Positions 1-12,389 are shown, counted from the stretch's first letter. The stretch is DNA of 64,000 bases from Isoetes taiwanensis (GCA_021234155.1 JAJEKV010000497.1:1-64000), one strand, 5' to 3'. Notes: a model not told the origin generated them from the sequence alone. Program-made: numbers and translations.

Positions 1-54
1 GGATTTGATTCCTTGTAATGACAATGTATCCGGATTAGCGATATTAGGTCACCG

Positions 55-164
55 TTATCCAGCCACAAACTTTAATAAGTCAATGATTTCAATCACTTAT
101 TGGTCATGTTATCAGCCACACAAACTTTTAATAAGTCAATGATTTCAATCACTTATTGGTCATG
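55..164. repeat. Tandem duplication, about 55 bp x 2
   Basis: Two adjacent units (55-108 and 109-164) both run from TTATC to TTGGTCATG and share the core AATAAGTCAATGATTTCAAT. They differ only by small indels in the first third. No gene is associated with them. Confidence 0.9.
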
Positions 165-3100
165 AACCTCTTCCTCGAAGCTAGTATTTTGTTCAAGTAC
201 CATAACAATATCATCTCCTCTTAGCTCCAGCTCTCCTACTACCAAATAGATGGCAATTCCAGATTCGGAAACCATGTGGGCTCAGAGAGGGTGGATATTT
301 GGTTTTTGGGATAAGTAACTTACCCCTAAAATTTCTATACTTTGGTGTTTGCATAGGTGTTTGTAATGTGTAAATGGCTGCGGTATCTCTATGATCTTGG
401 ATATACGTAGTATGCCCTCGCTTTGCCTTTAGATGTCAAAACTTTGAGCATTGCCTCTTTATTTTCCAGGTTCATCCAGTGAATGGCGGCTCTGGGGTTT
501 TTTAGTAGGTGAGACCGGATAGCCAATCTGTTCTCTTGGCGTCCTACCAGGGTGCATGGGACCCGATCCAGCCCGAAGCTATTTCATCTAGGTCCTAGTT
601 GGTTCTTGAGAAATGGGAGCATCGTAGGCGTGACATTTTCGAGGACAACATGTTGAAGGCTTATAAATCTCCCCGCCTCTAGGAAAGCGAGAGGGATCGG
701 GTTGGATTCAACCGCGTTGAAATAAATTCTTATCATCATTGGTCTCCTATGCTAGAGAGTAAATACATAATGCTTGGGGCTCGTGTTTTCAAGAGCATTT
801 TATTGTGTTTATAGAGCCACCTTGGTTATAATTTTTGTTTGAGTAGGGTTTATGTAATGCATGAGTAGTTATGTCCACAACATGTGACATAAGGCAAAGA
901 CATAAAGAGCTCACATTGGCTCAATATAGATATCATGTTTGCCAAGCATTTATAACTTTTCATTTTAATCGCTACTTTTCTTCTTCTGAGTTTTAATTTG
1001 AATTCCACAAATGTTACAATATGTATGCAAAGGTAGGCATTTTATTGGCATTCAATGAAGTGTTTGGCATGTAAAGTGTGTTACCCAGAAACCACATTCA
1101 CTATTTGCCAACCCTTACCCAAACGCCTCTACTACTAGTTGTGCATTTTTTTTTTAATTGTAAAACCACTTCCCACCACAACTTAAGATTCCTATTTATG
1201 CTCCTCATACTAGGCAATGGACCAGCCGCACCTTCTATGGAAAACCTTCCAACAACAAAGCGACAACCTTGACTTTCGATCGTTGTCGATACCAAGGGAT
1301 GATGGAGTCCATAACATCCAATGAGGCCCTCGCTTAGCTATCATTAAATATCCTGGATCCGATGTGACTAGAGGCAGCGATATTTGATTCGGCCTATTTA
1401 TTACCATGTAGAGAAATCCAAAATGAGTTCGCAAAAAAACTTTTGAGCCCTATATTTTATAGGGCGAACTCTTAGCTCTGGCCATGGTAGCCAAATAACT
1501 TGGCGTAGTTTGCCTGGGCGTATATTTGCACCTTCAAGCTAAGATGGCGTGAATCGAATCGCTTAACTATGATATTTTTATTTTGTTACATTAACAAATT
1601 GGCTATGAGCAAATTTGTGTTGGTTAAGATAAGGAACATGCTTTATAGTGAAACTTCGGCGTTGTCCCACAACCACCTAAATCTTCCTTCCCCAAATAAT
1701 CGTTCCCAATTTAACGGATCTAGTCCTTATCATCCTTAAATTCATAGCCCTTCATCAAACCCTCAATTTGGGCCCTATGGAAGTGGACATAGAGCTATGA
1801 TATAGTGATGCCCGGCTTGTCTCGCGCTAATGCGTGGGTCCCAAGAACTCATTTATTCTCTTGTGAAGCCCCTTCCATGCGATGATAAAATTTGATGATT
1901 GGCATCAACAACTACTTTTGCACATCCTCAATTATTTTGCCAAATCGAATAGGGTAAAATCTAACCTCAATTGATGAAGCTAAAGCTTAAGATTGTAGAT
2001 GGGAATGGATCCATCTCACCAAATCGCGGAAAACAAATCGGGAGTGCTACGCAAATGACAATAAAATATAATATTAAAATTATCATCCCATTCATATTGA
2101 GGAGACTAACATCCCATTTTATATTTATATTCACATGAATAATCTAAAACAAATGCATCTGAGAAGAACGGGAAAATACTGGTGCGAGAATTAGAATAAA
2201 CTAAACCTCGTATGATGGACATGTGAATTAGAGGATGTACATAATAAATTCCTTACCCATTAAATTTTTACCTTAGGTTCTAATTGGCTACCCCGATAAA
2301 GTTTTTCCCACATCCAAAAATCTAATTGGCTACACCTGCGCCTAGTCAATTTAGTAAATATCGAATTGGCTACTAAACGATTAAAATGTACAAATTGTTT
2401 TGAATCGCCACTACCCCGGTCGGGGACATGGGCATTATCCTACCGGGCGTAATAACGATTTCCTGAAAAAATATGAATATGTGGCCAACCTGCCCTAGAA
2501 CACTAAAAATACCCCTAAAACTCCGTCATGACAAAAGAATGCATTGCAAAAAAGTTCAATCATGTTTCAAAATATGAAGTCAAACGACAAACGTAGGTCC
2601 ACATTGAAATATATCTCAACAATAGACATCAACTCAAACCATTCTTTTATCTATGGTGTGCTGCGTACGTAAAAAAACATCGTTTAACACCTTCCTCGCT
2701 ATATATACTAGGACTAAAAACAAATAGTATCCTATGCTTAACAACGACGCAGCATCATTGGCTATTATACCCTAGTAGTAGAACCGCACATTCACTCTTC
2801 CGAAAATGCACGTGAAGTAGAAAATAATATCAACCTCTAATCTTTACTTGACTTACACTTCCGCAGTAAGAGCATTACTCATCAAGAAAGTAAGTATGGG
2901 GCTAATCCTAATGGAAAACTGAGCGGTTATAAAAACAGCTTGACACATTTTTGCAAAATAGCAATGTATTACACAGACCTACCTTTTTTGAAAGCTATTC
3001 ATTATAGCAAGAGACCCGGACAACCTCGCACCCATCGCTTTAAAAAAGGGGAGGAAAACGAATAATAAATGCATCCATCATATCTTCATCTGTGGAATCA

Positions 3101-3218
3101 TTTTGATGTACTATAACTCAACGGAGCAGTAAAAAATCGCATTAATCAACTCATACATTTTGTCGATGCCATCTGCGGAAGGAAATCTGCCTTGAAAATA
3201 TCCACAAACACTATTGAA
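165..3218. other. Gene-free stretch
   Basis: AT-rich sequence with no open frame above about 75 codons and no recognisable protein motif on either strand. The open frames near 1.1-1.4 kb overlap each other on opposite strands and resemble nothing I know. I see only short low-complexity runs here. Confidence 0.6.
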
Positions 3219-3275
3219 AACAACTATAACCATCCAAGACACCACTAAACAACTATAACCATCCAAGACACCACC
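3219..3275. repeat. Tandem duplication, 28 bp x 2
   Basis: The unit beginning AACAACTATAACCATCC occurs at 3219-3246 and again at 3248-3275, one base apart and almost identical, so the duplication is recent. Confidence 0.9.
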
Positions 3276-3703
3276 GACTTTTCCACGTGACCAAGACATA
3301 CTCAAAGAAACCCGAGGATTTGTGAAAAAAGAGCGCTTCTCCCAAAAATATCACCATCGACACACACTCAATAATTAAATTTTATAAATACTTCCAGGAT
3401 TTGCAAAAAGCTATTTCAGTGTTTGGATAGACTTACCGGAGAACGACCAAGTTATAGAAGCTAACCATCTGATGGCAACAACGGACTTCCTTAATGGCTA
3501 CAACCATCCAACACTCCTCAACACAAAAATCAACTAAAACTCAACACAATATGGCATTTGACAAATGACACATGGTTAGTAAAAACGAAGAGTGATGGTA
3601 TATTCAACACATAAGGTTCGAATCCATATTATGTTCAAACATATAAGAGGTTCAGCATCGCCAAGTTGCTTACATATGAACCACAACATCTCGAAGTCGA
3701 CTT

Positions 3704-3800
3704 TTTGGGTTGCCTCTAGGGGGCAAACCCTTTGTTTATGGGTATGTGGGCATATCCGTATATGCCGCGATATGCCTAGTATATATGCCGGTAGATCGCC
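3704..3800 (+). repeat. Hairpin-headed dispersed repeat, copy 1
   Basis: The copy starts with an inverted repeat: GGGTTGCCTCT is followed at once by AGGGGGCAAACCC. After it comes a stretch rich in GGGCATATCC and ATATGCC. Related copies with the same head and the same order of motifs lie at 7947-8045 and 10211-10300. No coding potential is conserved among the copies, so the overlapping open frames are treated as accidental. It could be a short non-autonomous element or part of a larger LTR; no ends are defined. Confidence 0.65.
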
Positions 3801-5656
3801 CAACCGGGTTGCCGCCTCAGAAACTCTCTGGCCATCCAAATTTTCACTTAATCTCATGGCCGATCAGTTTTATGCTACCCAACAATATGTCGGTCGGGTT
3901 ACCGGGCGCCACACATTGACAGAAAGGACGGATTTTTGGCGTGATTGTTGCCGTAAACCGCCACATCGGCCGACACGCCACATGGAAAACTTTGATTTTG
4001 TTATTTCATTTCCGTGTTTGTCGCCTTAGAATATTACGCTTGGATCCACATCTCCTTTCAACGAAAAGGACAATATGGGTTCAAGATGTCATCATTCAAG
4101 GGAAGCAAATTTTAAGGAAAGAAAAGTTAGTGTTGTCCTTTTATCGTATTTCATTTCAAAGAAGTAATTCGGGTTGCTCGATTTCGTAGTGAAAGCATAG
4201 AGCCTTGGCTTCTTTTTCTCAAAGAGAATGGATATGGCAAAGCGTGTTCTTGTTGACTCATTTCCTAGACACAACTAAAAACAAAGTTAGCGAATAGGAT
4301 GCAAGGTGTGCATATATTTTGCCAATGGTTGCTTAAGGTGTTGTTACCGCATACTAAGTTTGGATGAATTGTGATGTTGGTAGAGCTGTTTTATGCTGCA
4401 AACCTACACCAAGAGTAAAAAGACGAATCGCGGTAAGGGAAAGTTCCCTGGAAAAAGACGAATAGGGAAAGTTCCCGTATGCTTGCATTTTTTCAAATAC
4501 CGCCAGCAGTTATTACAGGGGAAACTTTTGAGTCAGTATTAGGCCCAAAATGTACCGGTATGAAGAAGGTGGAATTGTTAAACCACAAATGATTACGCTT
4601 TTTATTGGCTGTAAAGGAAAAGTTAGTGAGTCGGGATATGTCGGCCAAAAAATCTACTCCAGGGCTGCTGTGGAATTGTTAAACTACAAGAGATTGGTAT
4701 TTCTTTATATTTGCGATTGCCAGCAAGAGATGTATATAAAAGATGTAATTGCGTATTGGGAAGTTTTTTTGAGCTGAAAATAATCCAAATAAATCTAGTG
4801 ATAGGAGTTGAATTTTGAAATGTTAAGCCACATGAATTTTGAGTGTTTCTTAAGTTTTGCTTCCATCTCCACACTCAGATGTGCATATCTCCGTGATAAA
4901 TTTGAGGAGCCCCTACAATTTGATCAAGGATTCCTGCCTATTGTCTAGCCGCTTATATCTCTAGTGAGCGTAGTAAAGAGGCCTCTCACATCTTAACTCC
5001 TAACTCGGGTATTACTTTTGAAGACTACATTTACCAAAATGCATGATCTAAACTAACACCAAACCTGGTGATATGCATTTTTGGTTGCGCCTAGTGAGCC
5101 CTCTATAATTTGGGTTTGATTCTTCCAATCCATCTTGCTTTTGTGTTAGAAACATATTCTAAGGGTATCTTGTGGAAATTATAGATGTGGAAATTTACCG
5201 TTAATTATAGACCGACATTTCGGTAGTATGGGTGCAACCCACTTTTGCAGATTCAATGGTAGACAACCCATCGCATGGAGACCAACCTGCCATAGAAAGA
5301 CTTAGTGAAGCCAAGGTAGTCCAAAAACTTTCATTGTACGTTGTTCTCATTTCGCGGCCCACTTTGCCAAATGCGTCCAAACGCAGGTAACCATATGGAA
5401 AGCAACTTATCCCCGCATTGTTCCATTTCTTTGTTGAGAACTAATGATCTCCTCCTTATCCACCTGTGAGGCGCATCAATATAAAATGTTATAAAAGATA
5501 CTGGGTATAGACTATACTAGTTTGAAGAGCACTAGGAAAATGTCCCCGCCAAAGATTAGCAATGTTAATTTTAAATTTGCCTAAAGTTGAATTTCTCTCG
5601 CTGTATGCTGGTTATATTAGGGTGATCGTGATTTACTAGAACCCTGCTTTTTGCTC
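3801..5656. other. Gene-free stretch
   Basis: No supported gene. It contains a short duplicated motif near 4418-4475 (AAAGACGAAT...GGGAAAGTTCCC twice) and the phrase GGAATTGTTAAAC at two places (about 4571 and 4672). Open frames of 60-145 codons at 3.6-4.3 kb overlap on both strands and lack any recognised domain. Confidence 0.5.
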
Positions 5657-5856
5657 GCTTTTATCTTCTAGATGGTCTTTATTGCATTTCTTGCATTAAT
5701 TTCCTCAAATGTAGTAGACATATGAACCAATGCACCTATCTCTGTTATCGCTACAACTCTGCTTTATCTTCTAGATGGTCTTCTTTATTGCATTCTTTTG
5801 CATTAATTTCCGAATGTAGTAGACAGATGAACCAATGCACCTATTCATATCGCTGC
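5657..5856. repeat. Tandem duplication, about 100 bp x 2
   Basis: Both units start with GCTTT(T)ATCTTCTAGATGG and run through TGAACCAATGCACCTAT (5657-5760 and 5761-5856). Small indels separate them. The overlapping 107-codon open frame spans the second unit and has no recognised domain. Confidence 0.85.
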
Positions 5857-6629
5857 AAAGATGCCATGTTTAAGCTACAACAATTTTGTCTCTTTATATT
5901 TACATCGATCATCATAGACACAGATGCTCGCCTAGGTGAATTCCTATGTCCGTTTCTTATATTACATCCTAATATACTTGATAGTTTAGGATTATTCAAA
6001 GGTGTTCTTACTGACTTCAAAGGTGATAGTCGCCAACGATCTTGAGATGAATCCAAACATCTTCTAACGCTGAAACAATCTTGATGATGAAGTTGGATAG
6101 ATTTTGTCACCAACTATTCGGCCATTTTGAAAGCACTTTATTTTTTTTTTGAGCTTAATGGTCCAAATGGAATAGCTTATTTTTTCCAAGAATAGAAGTG
6201 GTGATGATGGCACACTTTATTCATGAATTGCAACTATTAATAGCTTCTAGTAGTTGAAGTCAATGGATACGTTGGAGTTACAAAAAATCACAACTTTCAG
6301 CCAAGTTCTTTTGCATTTTGTAGAGTCTCCATAGCTCTAAGACATTATTGTGTAAGCAAATACAGAAAGTATCTTTCATGAAAGTCCTGAAGGAGATGGA
6401 CACTGGCATAAGGAGGTAGTCCTGCTATCTTTATTGCTATGTAAATGTAAAACCCGCATATTGTTAGAATATGAGCCATAAGGGCATTGAAGAATGGGTG
6501 CCATCGCAGAGTAGCGTAGTAGAGACCTTTTTCATCGATGTTGTATCAAAGTAGTCCTGAGAAATATTTGTTTCCATCAGTGTTATGCCTTTGGTAAATG
6601 GTCACAAGAGGGATGATATCACCTGCGGC
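5857..6629. other. Gene-free stretch
   Basis: No gene, RNA or repeat structure that I can support, apart from an A/T-rich run near 6140. Confidence 0.5.
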
Positions 6630-6694
6630 ATTGAGGTGTATAGAATACCATTGAGGTGTATAGAATACCGAGGGTTCGAATCCCTCTCCATCCG
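6630..6694 (+). pseudogene. Remnant of a class II tRNA-Ser (plastid trnS-GGA-like), 3' part only
   Basis: Positions 6666-6694 read as variable-arm end, T arm and acceptor side of a serine tRNA: TACCGAGGGTTCGAATCCCT, then CTC and ending TCCG. From memory this closely matches the 3' half of plastid trnS-GGA. The short hairpin GTAT-AGA-ATAC just before it would be the long variable arm. The 5' half (acceptor, D arm, anticodon) is missing. Instead a 20-bp unit (6630-6649 and 6650-6669) that includes the variable arm is duplicated in tandem. It is probably an organelle-to-nucleus transfer or a tRNA-derived repeat and cannot make a functional tRNA. Confidence 0.6.
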
Positions 6695-6933
6695 TGCACC
6701 CAAGACAACTTACTCTTTCTTTTTCCTCCATAGTAGCCTTCTGATCTATCTCGGCTTTGAAGTGATCTATCTGTCTAGAGTGGAGGAAACATCGAGAATT
6801 GCGAGTAGGTCCTTGATCTTTCTGACCGTTAATGATGGCATTCTAAATGCAAATTTGCCGGCCCCGCCCAACACCGCTAACGTTGATCATTTGGAAATTT
6901 TTAACTTGAAAGTCATGGGTGTGAACCCGAAAG

Positions 6934-7230
6934 GTGCTAAGAGGGAAAGAAAATGCTTGTAAAAGTATTGAAGTTACGATGACAAACTCTTCTGCAGATA
7001 GTCACGTTGATTGTACAATAGCCATAGTTCAGCAATCCTTCCAACAGCGTGATCAAATATTGTATGGAGGAGAGCAGGGTGTGCATTCAACGGAGCAGGA
7101 TCTTGGTGCGCTAATTATTGAGAAAGAGGAGATCGTTTGCAAGGTGAACCTAGAGGGCAAAAAGAAGATTGCAAAGGAGCTATCAAAGAAATGTTCAAAG
7201 ACTGAAGCAAAGGTGGGGAATTCCCCGTAA
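6934..7230 (+). CDS. Unknown lysine/glutamate-rich open frame, possible exon
   Basis: A 98-codon frame that I do not recognise. Its second half is strongly charged and heptad-like (EKEEIVCK, then KKKIAKELSKKC), as in coiled-coil proteins. After its stop the same flavour continues to about 7420 in other frames (EEKSLNDLKKKLKE), which suggests a decayed or spliced coding region of roughly 500 bp. Another 125-codon frame ends inside its start. There is no known domain, no clear splice pattern and no neighbouring gene to explain it. It could equally be a fragment of a host gene carried by a transposon. Coding status is uncertain. Confidence 0.25.
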   Translation: MLRGKENACKSIEVTMTNSSADSHVDCTIAIVQQSFQQRDQILYGGEQGVHSTEQDLGALIIEKEEIVCKVNLEGKKKIAKELSKKCSKTEAKVGNSP

Positions 7231-7946
7231 ATGTCTAAGCAAAGCGGAACTGCTTTTGTAGATTCTCGTGGAATCAAAGATGTAGATTCTCGCAGTAAGG
7301 TTAACCAAGAACTGCGATCACAAATGTAATATAATATAAGGAAAAACATCTCGGAAGAGAAAAGTCTTAATGATCTCAAGAAAAAGTTGAAGGAACCGGG
7401 CTTTGAGGATCTAAGGACAATGTAAGTTGCAAGAGTAAAGGATAAAGAGGCTTATTGATGGTCTTGTTTTTCTCATCCTTGTTTATTTTCTATGACAGAA
7501 GCACCAAGCAACAATGGTTAAGGGTTTATCGTAAAACAAGAGCAGGCCAATATCCAAGCTTTTTAACACTAGAGTATATCACTTAATGTATTATACGACA
7601 AGCACCAATATGTTTGCATGGAGGGGCATCATTGTTATGCCGAGCAACGGCTAATTTGGCGATTACTATTGGACTATTTATTTTTTCTTCCCATTTCATC
7701 AAATGATGAAATATTTCTTTGTAAAGTTCAAAAAATCTAAAAACGTTTCCTTCACCATACACCTACTTTTGCATGTTTCCTTTGTCTGCCTTATGTTCCT
7801 AAATGATGTCGCTTATTCATTGCATACATTGGTCTCTTTTGTAGCCTAATAAACATTCAATATGGTCTAGAAATCATGATGTTTCATTTATCGCCACGCT
7901 TTGGTGAAGCTATATAGTTAGTGGGTTTTGCAACATATATAATGTA

Positions 7947-8045
7947 GTCTTTGTTGCCCCTGGGGGCAAAACCCTCATTTATGGGTTTGTGGGCATATCC
8001 AGTATATGATGGCATATGCCTAGCATATGATGGGTTAATCGTGGG
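7947..8045 (+). repeat. Hairpin-headed dispersed repeat, copy 2
   Basis: Starts with TTGCCCCTGGGGGCAA, a nearly perfect palindrome, followed by AACCCTCATTTATGGG, GGGCATATCC and ATATGCC in the same order as copy 1. It is divergent from copies 1 and 3 and has no clear target duplication. Confidence 0.65.
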
Positions 8046-8109
8046 TTTTATAAACCTTTTAGCAAATATGAACGTAATAGTTCATTTTATATATTTGGTT
8101 GTTCGACCT

Positions 8110-8570
8110 ATATTACAAATTGAGAGAAGACTTAGTACATATTCCAATCTGATTGGCTCCTTGTGAATCTTTTTGAAGAGAAATATATGGATGGTTTTGT
8201 ACCATTGACGAAGGAAGGCTGCTTAAGCCTTAAATGGCTTTCTCAAGTTTGTAAACAAGTCGCTCTTGCCCTCGCCGAGATGAAACTAGGTGCTCGCCTC
8301 ATGTACACTTCGTACCTTCTAATTTTAAATTAAGAAAGCAATCTTGACATCCATCTTCTTGATACCAAGACCATGTTCGACTACTATGCACAATGAACTT
8401 AACTCAACTTAGCTTTGCAAGTGGGGAAAATGTTTCATGAAAATCAATACCGGCACTTATGAGTATCCCTTGGCAACAAGTCGAAGCTTTGAACACGCCG
8501 ATCTTTACTTCTTCATTGTACTTTACTTACACAAACTCACTTTGGGGATTAATGGTTTAGTACAAGTAGA
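8110..8570 (-). pseudogene. Ty1/copia reverse transcriptase relic
   Basis: Read on the minus strand from 8570 downward, the fragment shows the copia RT order: KVKYNEEVKIGVFKARLVAK, then GIDFHETFSPLAKL, then GLGIKKMDVKIAFL (family consensus LDVKTAFLNG), then ERLVYKLEKAI (consensus LYGLKQAPR region), then WYKTI. Frames shift several times and stops interrupt it. Gag, protease, integrase, the YVDDML region and LTRs were not found nearby. This is a truncated, inactive copia pol fragment. The match rests on several collinear motifs, so I am fairly sure of the family. Confidence 0.8.
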
Positions 8571-10210
8571 TGATTTTGAATTATGCGGTGTTGTTTAACT
8601 CTTCTTCAAACGGATCACATTGCATGAACATGTCCTCCAAAGTGTGGTGCTGCAATCCTTTAAACAAGACGTATAGGGTATAATGGCATTTCTTTTCCGT
8701 GGTTTGTAGTATTTTAGAAAAAGCCTTGTAGAAAAAGGTTATTGTTATATCATAGAATATAAGAAGTAAATTGTTACTCCTAGGCAAGCAACGTGATTAT
8801 GATTTCTTTGCCATATGTTTGATATCGCCAAGTTCTAAACAACCACATTCAAGAAAAATGCTAGAAACAAAACATAGATTCATGATACAAGCCTGACAAA
8901 GAAAATGATTATGGGTCATTCATTAAGAAGGCGCTTTTTACATAGCTGGATTATTTTAAACACTTTATTTAAATCGGTGCCTTTAAATACGCTTATGATG
9001 GTTATGATATATGGAGTAAGTATAAATAAAGTTATCGGCTAATAATTAGAGTACCTTATAGATTGTAAAGGCTCTTGGATGTAATATATTCATTGTGAAC
9101 ATGAATACTCATGGATGGTGGTTGCTTCATGGCTATCTCTTAGCCATTATAATTACACTTTGGTATGCTTAGATTTTGGGCATAATGTGGGTTCAAATCC
9201 CACATATTCAAGATCGCCTTCCACGCCATTCAAAATTGAGAGATATACTCTACCATAAAATGTCGAACATTAATAATGGATTCAACCTTGTAGTTTTAGA
9301 ACCAAACAAATGTCACGCTCGGGTGTCTCCAATTTAGTACTAAAATCAATACATTAGAGGTAATTTGAGATCTCCTTTTGTCCCCATAAGAATCCTCCAA
9401 TAGAATGAGTACTTTACATCAAACCGCAATTAATGCAAGATTAACAACTTCATCAGCAGGCGTTTTCCCTATAACTTTGATCTACTCATGAAAATGTTTG
9501 CGGCGTTTGTTGCATTAGAAAATGAAAGATCTTTCAAGTGATATATATGGTTATGATGTATTTCAATACAAGCCATATGTGTTAAATTTTAAAAATATGG
9601 TTTTTGCTCTTTTCTTATATATTTACATCCCTAAAAGATATAACAATGGATTGTCGTTAGAAAGATCTTTGAGGAGATTTAATCCATTGCCACAAAAGTG
9701 TTCGAATCGGAGTTTTTGATCAAAAAGTTATAGTAGAAAAATGACTTTGCAAAGTTAGTTAGAACCGCATTAATTATCACGCCACATAATACCTTGGAAT
9801 AAAATACAATCGAGCTCTTCTCTTATTGGTTTAAAAGGCTGATGTGGCTTTTTTTAAGCATCCTTAATGGGACAAAATGAGATCTCCAAATTACCTCTAT
9901 GAAGGTGGTTGGAAATCTTTGGAGGCAATTTCAAATTTAGAAAACAAAAATAGCAATAAAAATGAATTCCTTGAATCTTGGAGAACATTCCACCATCGTG
10001 CATGTGTTGAGGGCCGATAAAGAAAACAAAAACACCAATGAAATCATTCATTCTTGCTTCGTCTTCGATATGTTCAAGGTTTGAATAGAACCAATGGATT
10101 GTGTTTTTTTTCCTATTTGCAACATTCAATTTGTGAGTTATTAGCGACGGAAATGCCTTGCCTTATGAATTATGAATTGGGCATGGAAATAGCATTCAAG
10201 CGATATGTTT
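8571..10210. other. Gene-free stretch with a T-arm-like motif
   Basis: AT-rich, no gene. At about 9188-9210 the sequence GTGGGTTCAAATCCCAC is a perfect 5-bp stem with a 7-base loop, like a tRNA T arm or pol III B box. No acceptor or anticodon arm can be folded around it with confidence, so it is at most a remnant of a tRNA-derived repeat. Confidence 0.45.
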
Positions 10211-10300
10211 GAGTTCAGTTTTGGGTTGCCCTAAGGGGAAAAACCTCATCCATGGGTTTGCCCATATTCCAAGTATATGTCGGTATATGCTCCGAAAACA
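10211..10300 (+). repeat. Hairpin-headed dispersed repeat, copy 3
   Basis: Starts GGGTTGCCCTAAGGGG and continues with CCATGGGTTTG, CCATATTCC and GTATATGC, parallel to copies 1 and 2. It is followed by a GC-rich patch. Confidence 0.6.
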
Positions 10301-10660
10301 TGACTTTGAAGTGTGATTTAAGCCATTTCACACCTGGGTCACGGAGGGCAACCCTCCGGTCTTGCAAAGACCTTGTTTACTCGGTTCGGATGACCAGACC
10401 ATGGAAAAATCCATGGCGCCCGACTTCCATTACATCCAAATTGCTCACCGCGTTCAATACCGTCTGGGCTCACACTCAACAAAATAGTCCTATACCAACA
10501 AACCAAAGTTTTTTCGACACGAGCAATTGCAACGCAGCCCGACACATTATACAAAAAATAAGACGTGCTAATCCTCCAACATGCCAACAACCTCGCACGA
10601 ACTACAACAAATGTCGTCTACAAAAAACTCTCGTCGTAAATTAGGTACGCATACAAAAAG
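10301..10660. other. GC-richer patch, possibly transposon coding debris
   Basis: Composition rises clearly against the AT-rich surroundings and a 130-codon plus-strand frame crosses it, with a minus-strand frame opposite. I recognise no motif in either. The patch resembles the GC-rich LINE and retroelement debris elsewhere in the window but cannot be assigned. Confidence 0.3.
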
Positions 10661-11172
10661 AAAAACGGGGGATTCCTTAACATCTCCGCGCCGCCCGATG
10701 TAAGCGGGAACACCGATGCCTTAGGACCTTGATGCTCCTCCTACACCGTGGCAGCACACTACTGGTTGGATCTGAGCAGAGGTGCAATGAAAGCTCGAAA
10801 TTTTTTTTTTACCAAGGTACACAACACCTTGAAATTCGTATCGACATCCAACTCCCGCAGTTAAAAAGGCATTGGTCCGCCAGCGCTAAATTCTTGTATA
10901 AAATATAAAAACATCATGCAATCAAAGAAATTCAAATAAAAAACATTTGTAAAAATGAGACTAAGGTTTAAGGCAGATTAAGAGTTTTGAGAAGCTTTAA
11001 CTATTCTACTAGATTTGTCCACTATTTGCGCACACACTAAAACTCAAGACAAAAGTAATTCATTGACTGGGCCACTCCTAGGGGACAACTCCTTTGTTCT
11101 AGTTTATTCAGAATTAATGTTTGTATAGAAACGTAAGATGAGTTTTCATGTTAATATGTATCAAAGAACTCG

Positions 11173-11234
11173 GGATGGGCATTACTATTCAGAAGGATGG
11201 GCATTATTATTCAGAAGGATGGACATTACTATTC
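11173..11234. repeat. Tandem repeat, 22 bp x 3
   Basis: The unit GGATGGGCATTACTATTC plus AGAA occurs at 11173, 11195 and 11217; the last copy is shorter by four bases. Substitutions are few. Confidence 0.9.
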
Positions 11235-11273
11235 AACACCTAAAAAGATACCAAAAGCAAATCCATCCTAGGG

Positions 11274-11307
11274 CTGTCAAGTTTGGAAACCTGTCAAGTT
11301 TGGAAAC
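11274..11307. repeat. Tandem duplication, 17 bp x 2
   Basis: CTGTCAAGTTTGGAAAC is repeated exactly, head to tail. Confidence 0.9.
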
Positions 11308-11788
11308 CTGTTTCTAATAGGTTTAACTAAATGGCAGTACCGTCTTGAATTTTTTCAACCATGTTGGCTAGAAGCAGGTGATAAGATAAAGCAGTTTAAA
11401 CCATGTACAGAATCCTTATACAAAAACTCCATCACAACTCCATGCTATTGTATACTAACAGCAACCATTATTACAAACCTTGCTTTTTATAATGCTTCCC
11501 TTTCTATTATAAAAGCTGTATAAAGTTCAAATCGAAGAGAGTTTTCAGTAAGAGTCTGCTGGATGCTGCTTCACCACCTCTGTAAAAGATCCAGAAACCA
11601 ATCACTAAGACAAGCAATCGAAACTAAAATGTTCACCTACATACAACAAATACTGCAAACACTCCTGATAATAATGAGGACCTCATCAACTTAAATGTGA
11701 TCAAGAGCTACATGCAAAAAGATGCAAATATATAGAAATAGAGATATTCTAGCATGATGAAGCTCTGATTCAAACTTAGCTGATGAGC

Positions 11789-12040
11789 TCACTAGATATG
11801 CGATAGTGAAAGTGGCGGATAACCAGCACATTTGCGCCACTGAACGAAAATAATAGGTGAGCCTATATTTCCTATATCACTGTTATCCTCAACCAGCAGG
11901 CATCTATGGCAAATGAAGCTATGCCTGGTAATTACGTAATCAGGCGGCTCCAACAATGTCCTTGGTTTCACCAATGGCCACACAAGAATGAGGAAGCAGA
12001 GCCTGAGCAGCAGAGAAGCATATACAATACTGGGCATTAA
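11789..12040 (-). CDS. Possible exon of an unidentified membrane protein
   Basis: The minus strand holds an 81-codon frame with an ATG at 12037. It begins with a strongly hydrophobic segment (LLLRLCFLILVWPL, residues about 9-22), followed by a proline-containing region and cysteines (FICHRCLL). The frame stays open upstream of the ATG (DPRSICGALL), so the ATG may not be the true start and this may be an internal exon. I do not recognise the family. It lies about 1.1 kb downstream of the minus-strand gene at 13175-13477, so it could be a 3' exon of that gene or chance. No splice junction is clear. Confidence 0.25.
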
Positions 12041-12389
12041 GAGTGCACCACAAATGCTCCTTGGATCAAGGATGGTTTATCTAGCCAATTTACAGCTGAT
12101 AAATTGGCCAAGCAACCCTGACAGTACCCGAGCTGGATATCTTGTCAATTAAGTAGGACGTAATTTTCGAAGCACAGGTTCTTGTTGGTTGACCATCCTC
12201 CTCTTACAGTCCAGATAGGCCATAAAGGATATGACAAGCTATCCCATAATAGAGGATCATCTACAGGCAATCCCAGATTATCGTGATGATCGGCAGTTCC
12301 TGCTTATGGACTGGAGAAAAGATTACCTTTTTCATTAAGGTTTGGGCTTTCCCATGGCCTTCCTATTGCAATATGACATCATAATGCAA

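Noticed and set aside
3592-4029. 145-codon plus-strand open frame
   Set aside because: It crosses the hairpin-headed repeat and has no counterpart frame in the other two copies.
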